Shown here one piece after another: positions 8,143 to 16,257 of a DNA stretch of 64,000 bases. The DNA comes from Calothrix sp. NIES-2100 (lineage in GTDB: Bacteria; Cyanobacteriota; Cyanobacteriia; Cyanobacteriales; Nostocaceae): the NCBI RefSeq assembly GCF_002368195.1, contig NZ_AP018178.1:62001-126000 (forward strand). Direction: 5' to 3'. Numbering within the stretch: position 1 is the first letter of the stretch; every line of letters starts with the position of its first letter. The notes under the pieces were generated by a model, which had not been told where the DNA came from, made no database searches, and was given only the letters and a program-made list of their open reading frames with translations. The position numbers and the translations under genes are program-made.

Positions 8143-8886
8143 CTAAGCTGTGAAGCCACCATCAATGTTCAAGCTGGCACCAGTGATGTAAGCAGCCTCG
8201 CTACTGGCAAGATAGGAAACCATACCTGCAATCTCGTCACTTTGTCCGTAGCGACCGAGGGCTATTATTCGTTTCAAGTTGTCAGCAAAGGGGCCGTTCG
8301 CTGGGTTCATGTCGGTGTCAATGGGGCCGGGCTGAATATTGTTGACTGTGATACCGCGAGATCCCAGATCGCGGGCAAGACCACGAGTAAAACTGGCGAT
8401 CGCACCTTTGGTTAAGGCGTAAACAGAGCCGCCAACAAAAGGAACGGAGTCACTGTTGATGCTACCAATCATGATGATTCTCCCGCCCTCGCCCATGTGG
8501 CGAACAGCTTCTTGGGTGGCGACAAACACACCCTTGATGTTAACTGCAACCAGCCGATCAAAATCATCTAGGGAGAATTGGTCGATTGGGGCTAAGACAG
8601 CAACCCCCGCATTGTTCACAAGAATATCAAGACGACCAAAGGCTTTCACTGTCTCGGCGACGGCGTTTTTCACTGCTGCGACATCGCTACTGTCGGCGCG
8701 GATAGCCAGAGATTTACCACCTGCTGATTCAATGGTGCGCACAACTTCGTCGGCTTTTTGTGGCGAACTGGTGTATGTGAGGGCGACTGTTGCGCCATCA
8801 TCGGCGAGACGTTTGGCGATCGCTGCTCCTAAACCACGCGATCCGCCTGTGATCAATGCAACTTTCCCTGTTAGTTTATTTGCCAT
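8143..8886 (-). CDS. SDR-family oxidoreductase (classical, FabG/3-oxoacyl reductase-like)
   Basis: 247-residue NAD(P)-dependent short-chain dehydrogenase. It has the nucleotide-binding TGGSRGLGAAIA, the NNAG motif (LVNNAGVAV), the catalytic serine in MIGSINS, YALTK with the active-site Tyr/Lys pair, and the PGPIDTDMN and GASLNIDGG segments of classical SDRs. The frame continues upstream to 9072, but only the ATG at 8886 gives a normal N-terminus (MANKLTGKVALITGG). Substrate unknown. A TetR regulator is divergently encoded 115 bp away with a palindromic operator in between, a common arrangement for a repressor controlling a stress- or xenobiotic-linked reductase. Confidence 0.92.
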   Translation of the reverse strand: MANKLTGKVALITGGSRGLGAAIAKRLADDGATVALTYTSSPQKADEVVRTIESAGGKSLAIRADSSDVAAVKNAVAETVKAFGRLDILVNNAGVAVLAPIDQFSLDDFDRLVAVNIKGVFVATQEAVRHMGEGGRIIMIGSINSDSVPFVGGSVYALTKGAIASFTRGLARDLGSRGITVNNIQPGPIDTDMNPANGPFADNLKRIIALGRYGQSDEIAGMVSYLASSEAAYITGASLNIDGGFTA

Positions 8887-8911
8887 GATTGGATTAGTAA
8901 AATGTGTTTTA

Positions 8912-8923
8912 TACCGTTCGGTA
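8912..8923. promoter_or_regulatory. candidate TetR operator between SDR and TetR genes
   Basis: TACCGTTCGGTA is an inverted repeat (TACCG, two-base spacer, CGGTA) in the 115-bp divergent intergenic region, 26 bp from the SDR start. Palindromes with CCG/CGG half-sites are typical TetR-family operators. Assignment is by position and symmetry. Confidence 0.55.
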
Positions 8924-9001
8924 GATAAAGTATAGCTTACTTGAAAAAGCAAGTCAATTAGGCTAATATATCGATAGGTATAATAATCAGAAATTACTCT
9001 A

Positions 9002-9586
9002 ATGAGCGGTCGTCCTCGGCTCTTCGACATTGATAAAGCTTTAGACCAGGCACTAAAGGTGTTCTGGCGCAAAGGTTACGAAGGCACCTCTCTGTCAGAT
9101 TTGACTGAGGCTTTAGGCATCACTCGCCCCAGTCTGTATGCGGCCTTTGGTAACAAAGAAGACTTGTTTCGCAAAGCACTGGATCGCTACGTCGAGGGGC
9201 CAGCATCCTACATCAGTGAAGCGATCGCCGAGCCAACTGCACGGGCTGTTGTTGAACGGCTGCTCAGTGGAGCTATCGATCTGCTAACTGACCCACGCAA
9301 CCCAGGCGGATGTCTGATAGTCCAGGGTGCGATCGCTTGCTCGGAAGAATCCGACACCATCCGCCGGGAACTGGTAGCGCGCCGTGCTGCGGGTAAAGCG
9401 GCAATCCACCAGCGCTTGAAGCGAGCTATCTTAGAAGGTGACTTACCAACCGATGCAGACCCCGCAGATATGGCAAGCTACCTCGCGACAATCATTCATG
9501 GAATGGCAGTCCAAGCAGCCAGTGGTGCCAGCCGCGAGGAGTTGCAACGAGTTGCAGAGATGGCATTGCGAGCGTTACCAGGGTGA
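9002..9586 (+). CDS. TetR/AcrR-family transcriptional regulator
   Basis: 194 residues. The N-terminal helix-turn-helix spans about residues 9-55: ALKVFWRKGYEGTSLSDLTE then LGITRPSLYAAFGNKEDLF, a textbook TetR recognition helix. The rest is the ligand-binding and dimerisation domain, including GGCLIVQGA and YLATIIHGMAVQA as in other short TetR regulators. It is divergent from the SDR gene and presumably represses it and itself through the TACCG/CGGTA palindrome. The inducer is unknown. Confidence 0.92.
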   Translation: MSGRPRLFDIDKALDQALKVFWRKGYEGTSLSDLTEALGITRPSLYAAFGNKEDLFRKALDRYVEGPASYISEAIAEPTARAVVERLLSGAIDLLTDPRNPGGCLIVQGAIACSEESDTIRRELVARRAAGKAAIHQRLKRAILEGDLPTDADPADMASYLATIIHGMAVQAASGASREELQRVAEMALRALPG

Positions 9587-9894
9587 TAGACCACAGTGCA
9601 ACACTTTGACTGTGCGGTTTCAACAGACTCAAAGCTTGCTGACTCTGCAACAGCGTTTAAGCAGGTGATTGTGCCTTTGCGGATGCGATGACTGTCCGAC
9701 AAATTTAGGGACTTGCAAGCACCCAAGCTTCCCCAGGCTTCCTTTTTGGTCAGGTTTTACTTTCTCCGTAATTTTACTGAATTAAAAATCAATTTTTAAA
9801 AATAGAAAAAATAGTTTGGTAATTATACGATGTTTTTCTCTGAAGATAGTTGTAGTTTTAAAGGGGCAACAAATTGATGAAGGAAATTTGAGCA
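9587..9894. other. intergenic region, no gene seen
   Basis: The first ~130 bp after the TetR stop has frames on both strands but none with a recognisable protein. The remainder is AT-rich and holds the leader of the next gene, with no clear ribosome site. Confidence 0.5.
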
Positions 9895-10182
9895 ATGAAT
9901 TTATTAAATAAAGGTCAATTGAATCACAGTTTATTAAACCAGCTACGCTCTCAAATTGATGGGATAGAAATACATGATTATAATCTGGCTAAACTATTAT
10001 GCAAAATCATCCCCTCCCATTGTCCTTTTGCAAAAACAGTCACAATATTAGGCCATACAATATTTCAGATCCCACCTCTGTGTAAACTGAACCCCTTTTA
10101 TGAAGAAGTCATTGGTCTTCGTTTTAAGTGTTTATCATATTTAGTAGATGTATGTGGTGAGGATGTGACAAAATATTGCTAA
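9895..10182 (+). CDS. Mo-dependent nitrogenase C-terminal domain (Mo-nitro_C) protein
   Basis: 95 residues ending in the family hallmark: IPSHCPFAKTVTILGHTIFQ, IPPLCKLNPFYEEVIGLRFK and then CGEDVTKYC. These cysteine-containing motifs define the small cyanobacterial Mo-nitro_C family (Pfam PF06967), found mainly in nitrogen-fixing species and named for similarity to a nitrogenase-linked C-terminal segment. Biochemical role unknown. Start ATG at 9895. No nif genes are adjacent. Confidence 0.85.
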   Translation: MNLLNKGQLNHSLLNQLRSQIDGIEIHDYNLAKLLCKIIPSHCPFAKTVTILGHTIFQIPPLCKLNPFYEEVIGLRFKCLSYLVDVCGEDVTKYC

Positions 10183-10475
10183 TTATAGGTTTCATCAACA
10201 ACTAGAAAGGATATCCCGACGATATTTTTGGAGATGGATTCTAATGCTGTCTTACACAAGGGTACACTTAAGCAATCACTGTAAATTCACATAGATTGCA
10301 AATAGTTTCTCGAAAAATTCAGTAGATTCTCTTATTTCAAAAGAGTGTGCCCCTCAGTAGAATATAGGCAAATACAGTCAGTTGGTTTCTGTAGTTACTT
10401 ATCTGAGTATGGTAGTTGCAGCAGAAAACAACTTATAGGTAACTTTTATAACTAGCTATTGGGGAAATATAACCC

Positions 10476-10512
10476 CATCAAAAGCCCGGTCATGATGACT
10501 GGGCTTTTGATG
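10476..10512. terminator. long near-perfect palindrome, likely terminator
   Basis: CATCAAAAGCCCgGTCAT pairs with ATGACtGGGCTTTTGATG, 17 of 18 positions with one G-T pair, around a single base. A-rich and T-rich tracts within the arms could stop transcription from either side. A small GGGG/CCCC hairpin lies immediately left of it. The 300 nt between the Mo-nitro_C stop and this hairpin could hold an untranslated RNA. Confidence 0.55.
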
Positions 10513-10535
10513 TAAAAAGGCATGAATATCATCTA

Positions 10536-10839
10536 ATACCAATTTGAAAAAAGAATGCGACAGATGGTAGGGGCATGGCACTGCCCATAGGTGTCAACTT
10601 AAGCCGAAAGCTATATCGGGCAAGCGTTGTACAAATCCCCCACGCCCTCATCCCCTAACCCCTTCTCCCCAAGGAGAAGGGGAATTGAATCTCTAGCTCC
10701 CCTCTCCCCTGGGGAGAGGGGCTGGGGGTGAGGGCGAAACCTTTTCACCAAGCGGGTTTCATGTTAAGTTGACACGTATGGGCACTGCCGTGCCCTCTAG
10801 AATATATTGATGTGTCGCAAACATTATTTGAATTGGTAT
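10536..10839. mobile_element. outer MITE-like element (ATACCAATT ends) containing a second element
   Basis: ATACCAATT (10536-10544) and AATTGGTAT (10831-10839) are perfect inverted ends. Just inside, GGGGCATGGCACTGCCCATA (about 10571-10589) and TATGGGCACTGCCGTGCCC (about 10777-10795) are inverted copies of each other with a few mismatches. A separate element with its own ends interrupts the middle. Confidence 0.6.
10591..10775. mobile_element. inner MITE-like element (GTGTCAACTTAA ends)
   Basis: GTGTCAACTTAA (10591-10602) and TTAAGTTGACAC (10764-10775) are perfect 12-bp inverted repeats. The interior contains two strong hairpins (CTTCTCC/GGAGAAG and CCCCTCTCCCC/GGGGAGAGGGG), with CCTCATCCCC on the left and GGTGAGGGC on the right. 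It carries no coding sequence and sits inside the arms of the outer element. Confidence 0.65.
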
Positions 10840-11329
10840 AAGAGTATTCCAAGTAAAAAAATGCCCAGTTGTCATTGCGAGCGAAGCGAAGCAATGACGG
10901 GTTTTGGATCATTTATTTTATGGAACACTCTAAGTAAGTCGGCGGGAATAAACCAAACTATGTTGCGCAATGTAAACATGCTTGAAACCCTTACCAATGA
11001 CCAATGACAAATGACAGACCTCGCCAGTTGTCTTTAATTGCGCCGACCTACTTAAGAACAAACACGCTATTGTTGTGTTTGCTGATGTCGAGGTTCACAA
11101 AAGGATTCTGTTACAAAAATGGTTGTGTTACAAAAACTGAATAAGTTGCGCACATTCTGGTTCCATTAGACTCAGCAGAGTGTCTAGTCTAGGGGACTGC
11201 ACTCTGTCAGAGTTTAGTCTAGCTTATCGCCCTTTTGCCTTAGGGCTTGGCGATCGCTCCTTTAAGTCGTCTAAGTATATTCTCGCAATTGTTCGGTAAA
11301 GAATGCTGTAACTCAAACAACCGCGATAA
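10840..11329. other. intergenic region with short repeats
   Basis: No credible gene. Contains a small palindrome (TCATTGCGAGCG/CGAAGCAATGA, about 10874-10898), a short run of 7-bp TGACCAA repeats (about 10993-11012), and repeated TAGTCTAG words around 11180-11222. Confidence 0.5.
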
Positions 11330-11605
11330 CTAATAAATGTTGAAGGCGATAATACCAATCAATACAGCAAGACCTAAGGCTCTGCGAAAATAATTAACGC
11401 CGTCAAATAATTCCAGCCAAGCCCAAGTAAACAAGGAGCCATTTGCCACTACATGTAATACTGTATTGATTGTGCCACTGGTAAAGATTAAAGCTAGTAA
11501 ACTAGTTACTATCCAAACAATCAGTGGTAGGTTTGGCATCTGCGCTATCACAACGTTGCCATTGCTGTCACGGAAGGTTTTATCAATTAATGTGTTTTCC
11601 ATCAT
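11330..11605 (-). CDS. small integral membrane protein
   Basis: 91 residues, ATG at 11605 (a second ATG follows directly). Two clear hydrophobic helices: about 26-46 (LPLIVWIVTSLLALIFTSG) and about 74-91 (ALGLAVLIGIIAFNIY); a third segment, about 47-65, is moderately hydrophobic. The soluble N-terminus reads FRDSNGNVVIAQMPNLP. This resembles small conserved membrane proteins of unknown function in filamentous cyanobacteria. No operon partner. Confidence 0.65.
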   Translation of the reverse strand: MMENTLIDKTFRDSNGNVVIAQMPNLPLIVWIVTSLLALIFTSGTINTVLHVVANGSLFTWAWLELFDGVNYFRRALGLAVLIGIIAFNIY

Positions 11606-12081
11606 GTTCAGTTGCCAGTTGGCTAAAAATTACTAACTTAGAGAATTACCGGGTGACCTATTAAGAATAGGCGGTAATTTTCTTGCCATCTTTTATTAGC
11701 ATTTAAACATTTAGGTAAATCCCTTTCCCAGCATCTAAATGCTGAGATAAAAGTGGTAAAACATATTCATATATGAGTATATTGAAAGGCATACAAAACC
11801 CGCTAATCTATTGCTGCTTACTGTCTTGATAACAAAACCACAGATAGAGAATCTTTTAGCTTTGAGAATGTAACTCATCTGATCGAGTCTCCCTTTTGGA
11901 AAAGGGAAAAGGTTAAGGGGTGAGGGGGAAAGGTTTGAATGGGCCCTTTTCCCTTTCCCCTTTCCCCCTTAACCGAACCGTATTGAGAGTTATATGATTA
12001 ATTTTTCTCCGTCATGTACATACAATCTGCTTTATGTTACGAAACGTAAAGAGACTTGAAATCCTTACCAATGACAAATGA
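11606..12081. other. intergenic region with MITE-like inverted repeat
   Basis: No gene seen. GGTTAAGGGG (11911-11920) and CCCCTTAACC (11965-11974) are perfect inverted repeats in a purine-rich/pyrimidine-rich pair, another miniature repeat. An imperfect hairpin (ATTACCG...CGGTAAT, about 11644-11678) lies upstream of the small membrane gene. Confidence 0.5.
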
Positions 12082-15000
12082 TCAATCATCTTCAGATTTA
12101 GCTGGATGTCTCCCAGAAACGATAATAAAACCAACAGAATCTAGGCGAATGGTAGGATGACGAATTCCTTCGATAATTACTTGATTTAATTTCGTTTCGT
12201 TATTGAGTTCTTGCTCCAGTACCGGATCAGAAATTTGCTCTTGGTTAAGATGTCGGTTGAGACGCAGACGCAATTGGTCTAGTCTCTTAGCTAATTCCTT
12301 TTCAGCCAGGGTAGCCCTATTTTCGCATAATGTAATAAATTCAGGACGCTGACTGAGTAATTCTAAAGACTGGCGATGGGCTTGATAGCAAAATTCTTGC
12401 CAATTGCTAGACTCAATGAAGTCATCAAGAATAGATAACCGACCTTTGGCTATGTTGTAATCTCGGGATTTAGCCCCTTTACCTTTATAAGGACGTTGCA
12501 GGATATTTAAAAGTGTTTCATCTGCAACAGCAGACATTGGTTGCGATCGCGCATCAATAAATACACTTTCTACAATTGGCGGGAATAAGCCATCTACGCG
12601 TCTTTGAAAAATTTTAGATTTTGGAGTAGTTTCTGTGTTATTTGTTAAATTTGTTTCAATAACAAAATTAAATCGGAAACCATACCACTCTTCACCTTCT
12701 CCTGCGTCCCAAGTTTCCTCCACTCGCCACATTGCAAAAGCTTTACCCCGATCATCCCAATTAATATAAGATGATAGTGCTTCTACAAATTTCTCCCCAA
12801 TGCGGAAGAGTTTCACAGCAGGCTGTTGATTTGCTACCTCACGGTTAAAAGTCCCAAAGTCTTCTAAGATACCGGCAAAATTGCTGCTCAAATCATCTGC
12901 GGGAATTAATGTGTTTTCGGTAGGTTTATAACGCTTCAGTGTTGATACATTAGGATTAGCGATCGGTTTAAAGTTCAACGCCTGACAAATCCAATTTTCA
13001 GTTATTTGCTGGATTTCTTGATGACGAGCATCATAATCGTTTAAAGCTTGAAAATATTGATGAGCGTTATCATCTAGAGCATCTATTTCATCTAGGGTAT
13101 TTTGTTCGCTAATTTTTACTTGTTCTTGGGCAATTTCTTTTTGAATTAATTCAATACTGTCTAAGATGCCATTTGCACCAGATTTAAAGAGGATTTCGGC
13201 TAAGACTGGTAATTTTTCCTCAACATAAAACTGGAGATTAGCAATAGATTGCCCAAAAATATTAAACCCTTCTTTTAATAACCGATACCATGCATCATGG
13301 AGACTATCCGGTAAGTCTACGCCAGCAAATACTGTCAACTCAACATTCAATGGTCGATCAATCCGGTTTATCTTCCCAATTCTTTGTTCTAGACGACTTG
13401 GCGACCAAGGCAAGTCAAAATAGATCATGTAGTTGGTAAATTCTAAGTTATGACCTTCTTCGGCGCAGGAGTCGCAAACTAAAATAAAGCATTTGGGGTC
13501 TTGTTTAAACCGATTTATGTTCTTTTCTACTTGAGCGGGAGTTTGTCCAAGTTGATGACTGAAAACAGTTCCCTCACCAAAATTATTGCTCAAGTAACGG
13601 ACAATTTCGGCACAAGTTTGCACAAAGCTAGTAAATACCACAATTTTTGGCAAACTGTCTCCGGGTATCGGTCTTTTTATCCGTTGTTGAACCTCTGCAA
13701 GCAATTTCGTCCCGTTAAATTTCAAGGATTGTAATTTTAAAGGTTCGCAGAGTTGATAGAGGATAACTGTCTTGAGTAATTCCAGGCGATCGCCATCCTC
13801 TGAAGGTTGTTCGATAATTCGCAGCAGGCTTTGCAATATCTCTGCTTCTTCAGCAAATTTCGCAGTTTCTGTGAGGATGCGCACACTATCAGCACCAAAT
13901 TCCCCAATTAAATCCCCAATGGCTAAACCTTTTAACCGTGCTTGAATTACTTGTTTGAAAATACCCAACCACGTACCAGAAGCACGGAAGAACAAGAGCA
14001 AAATTTGGTGATATTGTTGCTCATCAGGAGCTTGATTCCGCCACTGTTCAATTAGTTCATGGATGTCAGGCGATCGCTCATCTAAATCGTACTCTGCTCT
14101 GAGTGTAATATTCCGCTCAGAAATGACATTTTCTACAGAAGCGCGACGATTGCGCAGCATCCTTCTGTGAAGTCTGTAGGTATCACTAATATGGGTACGA
14201 ATTGCCTGGACAATTTCCATTGTATTGCCGGCTTTTGCTTGTAAACTATTCTCTAGCTTGTCTAGCAATTCCAGTAAATACTGGTCTGGCGCAAATAGGT
14301 TACGGAGTTGCTTGAGATTAGTTTGCAGGAGGGAAGAGTTTGCATCTTCTGTAAATGACAGCAGAATTAGACCAATATCTTGGCGTTTTACTACCCGTTC
14401 ACGAAAACCTGCTAAGTCATGAAGTTGATAAGTTTTCGGGTCAAGCAGATGCAGCATTGCGAGAAAATCTTGCTCATGGTTGAGAACCGGGGTAGGCGAT
14501 AATAGAAGCAAGCGATCGCTTTTATGGGCAAGATTTTTGCAAGTCTCAAAACGCTGGCGCATTGCTGTATCCCTAGAAGTCGCCATTCCTGCAATTTCGT
14601 GCGCTTCATCTAAAATTAGCAAGCCAATACTTGCTTTCGGGTTGATTCTGTGCATATCCTCAACCGCCAACACCGCTACCCGCTTGGGAAAGTGGGAGAC
14701 GTAAAACTTATTTTCTAATTCCTGCTGCCATTGTGGAAGTAAATATTGCGGAACTAGCACTACCGCGCGTCCAGAAGGTTCATCCAATAAATATTGACGC
14801 AGAATCGCACCAGCTTCGATGGTTTTTCCTAATCCCGCTTCATCCGCTAGCAGGTAACGTTGAATCGGATCTTCGAGTACACGACGGACAACTTCGACTT
14901 GATGTGGATAAAGCTGAATATTGGCGGAAATTAATCCCGTCATTCCCCGACTCACAGCCTGTTGTACAATTAGGGATTTCACCAAAGCAAAGCGTCTATC

Positions 15001-15384
15001 GTGGAAGTATGGCGTTTCTTGCGCCTTCATTGCCAAAGTTTCGATCGGGTCTGTTTGCGGTAAACGACAACGGACGTATATTTGCTGTTCGCTGACTATA
15101 ATCGTCTTTTTATCAGGTAAGTCAACGCGATATTGACGAACTTCCTCATCCCACTCGTAAATTCTGCCAATCAGCCATGATTCTTGGCCTTCCGGGCAAA
15201 TATAGCATCGAGTTTGGCACTCAAGTTTACACTGAGATAGGGAATTTAAGGGTAAACTTTCTTTTTTGCGTTGTCCTATTGAGCAAAAATACTCAACTAT
15301 TGCCTGAGTATTAGATATCTCAATTACCTTCCCTATGCCCAAGTTGTTGTTTCGGGAACGTACCAACGAACCAAATTTTATCAT
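12082..15384 (-). CDS. SNF2-family DNA-dependent ATPase, DpdE-like
   Basis: 1100 residues. The N-terminal ~110 residues look like two small beta modules (GSLVRSRNNNLGIGKVIEI; SWLIGRIYEW). The SNF2 core follows: LYPHQVEVVRRVLEDP, Walker A in DEAGLGKTIEAG (about 181-192), LVPQYLLPQW, a DEAH box at about 259-262 and SPTPVLN. The second RecA domain has VVFTSF, CDSCAEEGHNLEF and QRIGKINRIDR. The order and the ETPYFHDRRF/RGMTGL segment remind me of DpdE, the SNF2 protein of the 7-deazaguanine DNA-modification cluster. No other dpd genes flank it, so DpdE is a tentative name. It probably remodels or translocates on DNA, perhaps in defence. ATG at 15384; single gene. Confidence 0.75.
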   Translation of the reverse strand: MIKFGSLVRSRNNNLGIGKVIEISNTQAIVEYFCSIGQRKKESLPLNSLSQCKLECQTRCYICPEGQESWLIGRIYEWDEEVRQYRVDLPDKKTIIVSEQQIYVRCRLPQTDPIETLAMKAQETPYFHDRRFALVKSLIVQQAVSRGMTGLISANIQLYPHQVEVVRRVLEDPIQRYLLADEAGLGKTIEAGAILRQYLLDEPSGRAVVLVPQYLLPQWQQELENKFYVSHFPKRVAVLAVEDMHRINPKASIGLLILDEAHEIAGMATSRDTAMRQRFETCKNLAHKSDRLLLLSPTPVLNHEQDFLAMLHLLDPKTYQLHDLAGFRERVVKRQDIGLILLSFTEDANSSLLQTNLKQLRNLFAPDQYLLELLDKLENSLQAKAGNTMEIVQAIRTHISDTYRLHRRMLRNRRASVENVISERNITLRAEYDLDERSPDIHELIEQWRNQAPDEQQYHQILLLFFRASGTWLGIFKQVIQARLKGLAIGDLIGEFGADSVRILTETAKFAEEAEILQSLLRIIEQPSEDGDRLELLKTVILYQLCEPLKLQSLKFNGTKLLAEVQQRIKRPIPGDSLPKIVVFTSFVQTCAEIVRYLSNNFGEGTVFSHQLGQTPAQVEKNINRFKQDPKCFILVCDSCAEEGHNLEFTNYMIYFDLPWSPSRLEQRIGKINRIDRPLNVELTVFAGVDLPDSLHDAWYRLLKEGFNIFGQSIANLQFYVEEKLPVLAEILFKSGANGILDSIELIQKEIAQEQVKISEQNTLDEIDALDDNAHQYFQALNDYDARHQEIQQITENWICQALNFKPIANPNVSTLKRYKPTENTLIPADDLSSNFAGILEDFGTFNREVANQQPAVKLFRIGEKFVEALSSYINWDDRGKAFAMWRVEETWDAGEGEEWYGFRFNFVIETNLTNNTETTPKSKIFQRRVDGLFPPIVESVFIDARSQPMSAVADETLLNILQRPYKGKGAKSRDYNIAKGRLSILDDFIESSNWQEFCYQAHRQSLELLSQRPEFITLCENRATLAEKELAKRLDQLRLRLNRHLNQEQISDPVLEQELNNETKLNQVIIEGIRHPTIRLDSVGFIIVSGRHPAKSEDD

Positions 15385-15750
15385 ACTCCTAGCCCACTAA
15401 GTACGTTTCCATTAACCTTTATCTAGCACCCATATAGCTTACTGTATCCGCGTGCTTTTTGCTTTTTCCCAGATAGCTTGTCTTACACACAGACACAGTG
15501 AATGGGAAGCCCAGCATAATCTAAACTCAAGCAACAGCACAATCTCTTATTTTACCATTTATTGATATTGTCTACCCTAGAAGCGCGAGGATTATTCCTT
15601 CATTGCCCCAACTTGCAATAGACAGAATAAAGTCTTAGTATTATATTTTGTGCTAATTTTTACTTGAGTTTGGCAAAATAGACCAAATTTTAGCGATTAA
15701 TCGCTATCCTAACACAATGCTGCGCAGCGATCGCAACTTAACTGCAAAAT
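15385..15750. other. intergenic region, no gene seen
   Basis: Holds the leader of the SNF2 gene and the downstream region of the psb28-like gene. The 14-bp palindrome AGCGATTAATCGCT (15692-15705) stands out but is not followed by a T-run. Confidence 0.5.
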
Positions 15751-16119
15751 CTAGCGTTCACCATACTCCATCCCATTAGCCGCAGCATAGCGATGCATAA
15801 ATCGCATAAATCTTTCCCAGCGATCGTCCTGCTCAATTTCTAATTTACACTCAACTCGTTGTAGTTCATCCCCTTCATCACCGCCAAAAATGAAGCGAGT
15901 AGAAGCTGGTGTAATATTTATTTCGCCTTCTTCATCAGTTAAACGCAAGGAATTCAAAGATGTTTTCGTAAAGCTATTTAACCCTTCCAAAGCCTGCAAT
16001 TTCTCGAAAAACATCACAACTATGCGCTTACCAGTGCGGACTTCGCGGCGCAAACTGACATTACTGAGTTCTTCAAAAAGTCCGGCAAAAAATTCAATTG
16101 ACGGTGTAGTTGATTCCAT
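15751..16119 (-). CDS. psb28: photosystem II assembly protein Psb28 family (Psb28-2-like)
   Basis: 122 residues. Family features are the N-terminal IEFFAGLFEELSNVSLRR, the central LTDEEGEI, and the C-terminal WERFMRFMHRYAAANGM. Psb28 binds photosystem II assembly intermediates on the cytoplasmic side of the thylakoid, around CP47. The EELSNVSLRR start and GGDEGDELQRVEC middle match the second cyanobacterial paralogue (Psb28-2) better than canonical Psb28, so paralogue assignment is moderate. ATG at 16119. Short 7-bp repeats and CCCCACACT-type repeats lie upstream. Confidence 0.88.
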   Translation of the reverse strand: MESTTPSIEFFAGLFEELSNVSLRREVRTGKRIVVMFFEKLQALEGLNSFTKTSLNSLRLTDEEGEINITPASTRFIFGGDEGDELQRVECKLEIEQDDRWERFMRFMHRYAAANGMEYGER

Positions 16120-16124
16120 AGGAA

Positions 16125-16257
16125 ATTAGTCATTAGTCATTGGTCATTTGTCATTGGGAATAAAACTCCCCACACTCCCCACACTTCCCACACTTCCCAC
16201 ACTTCCTCATCTCCCTTCCCTTGTCCCCCTTGTCCCCCTTGTCTCCCTGCCCTCTAC
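16125..16257. repeat. short tandem repeats upstream of psb28
   Basis: Several GTCATTN-type 7-mers (about 16131-16160), then four copies of a CCCACACTT-type 9-mer and three of TTGTCCCCC (about 16168-16245). Between the psb28 start and the stop of the beta-lactamase-like gene. Confidence 0.7.

Noticed and set aside
8456..8935. 159-codon plus-strand frame opposite the SDR gene
   Set aside because: Antisense to the SDR coding region; the SDR motifs are unambiguous.
14733..15095. 120-codon plus-strand frame inside the SNF2 gene
   Set aside because: Antisense to the Walker A region of the SNF2 protein; a shadow.
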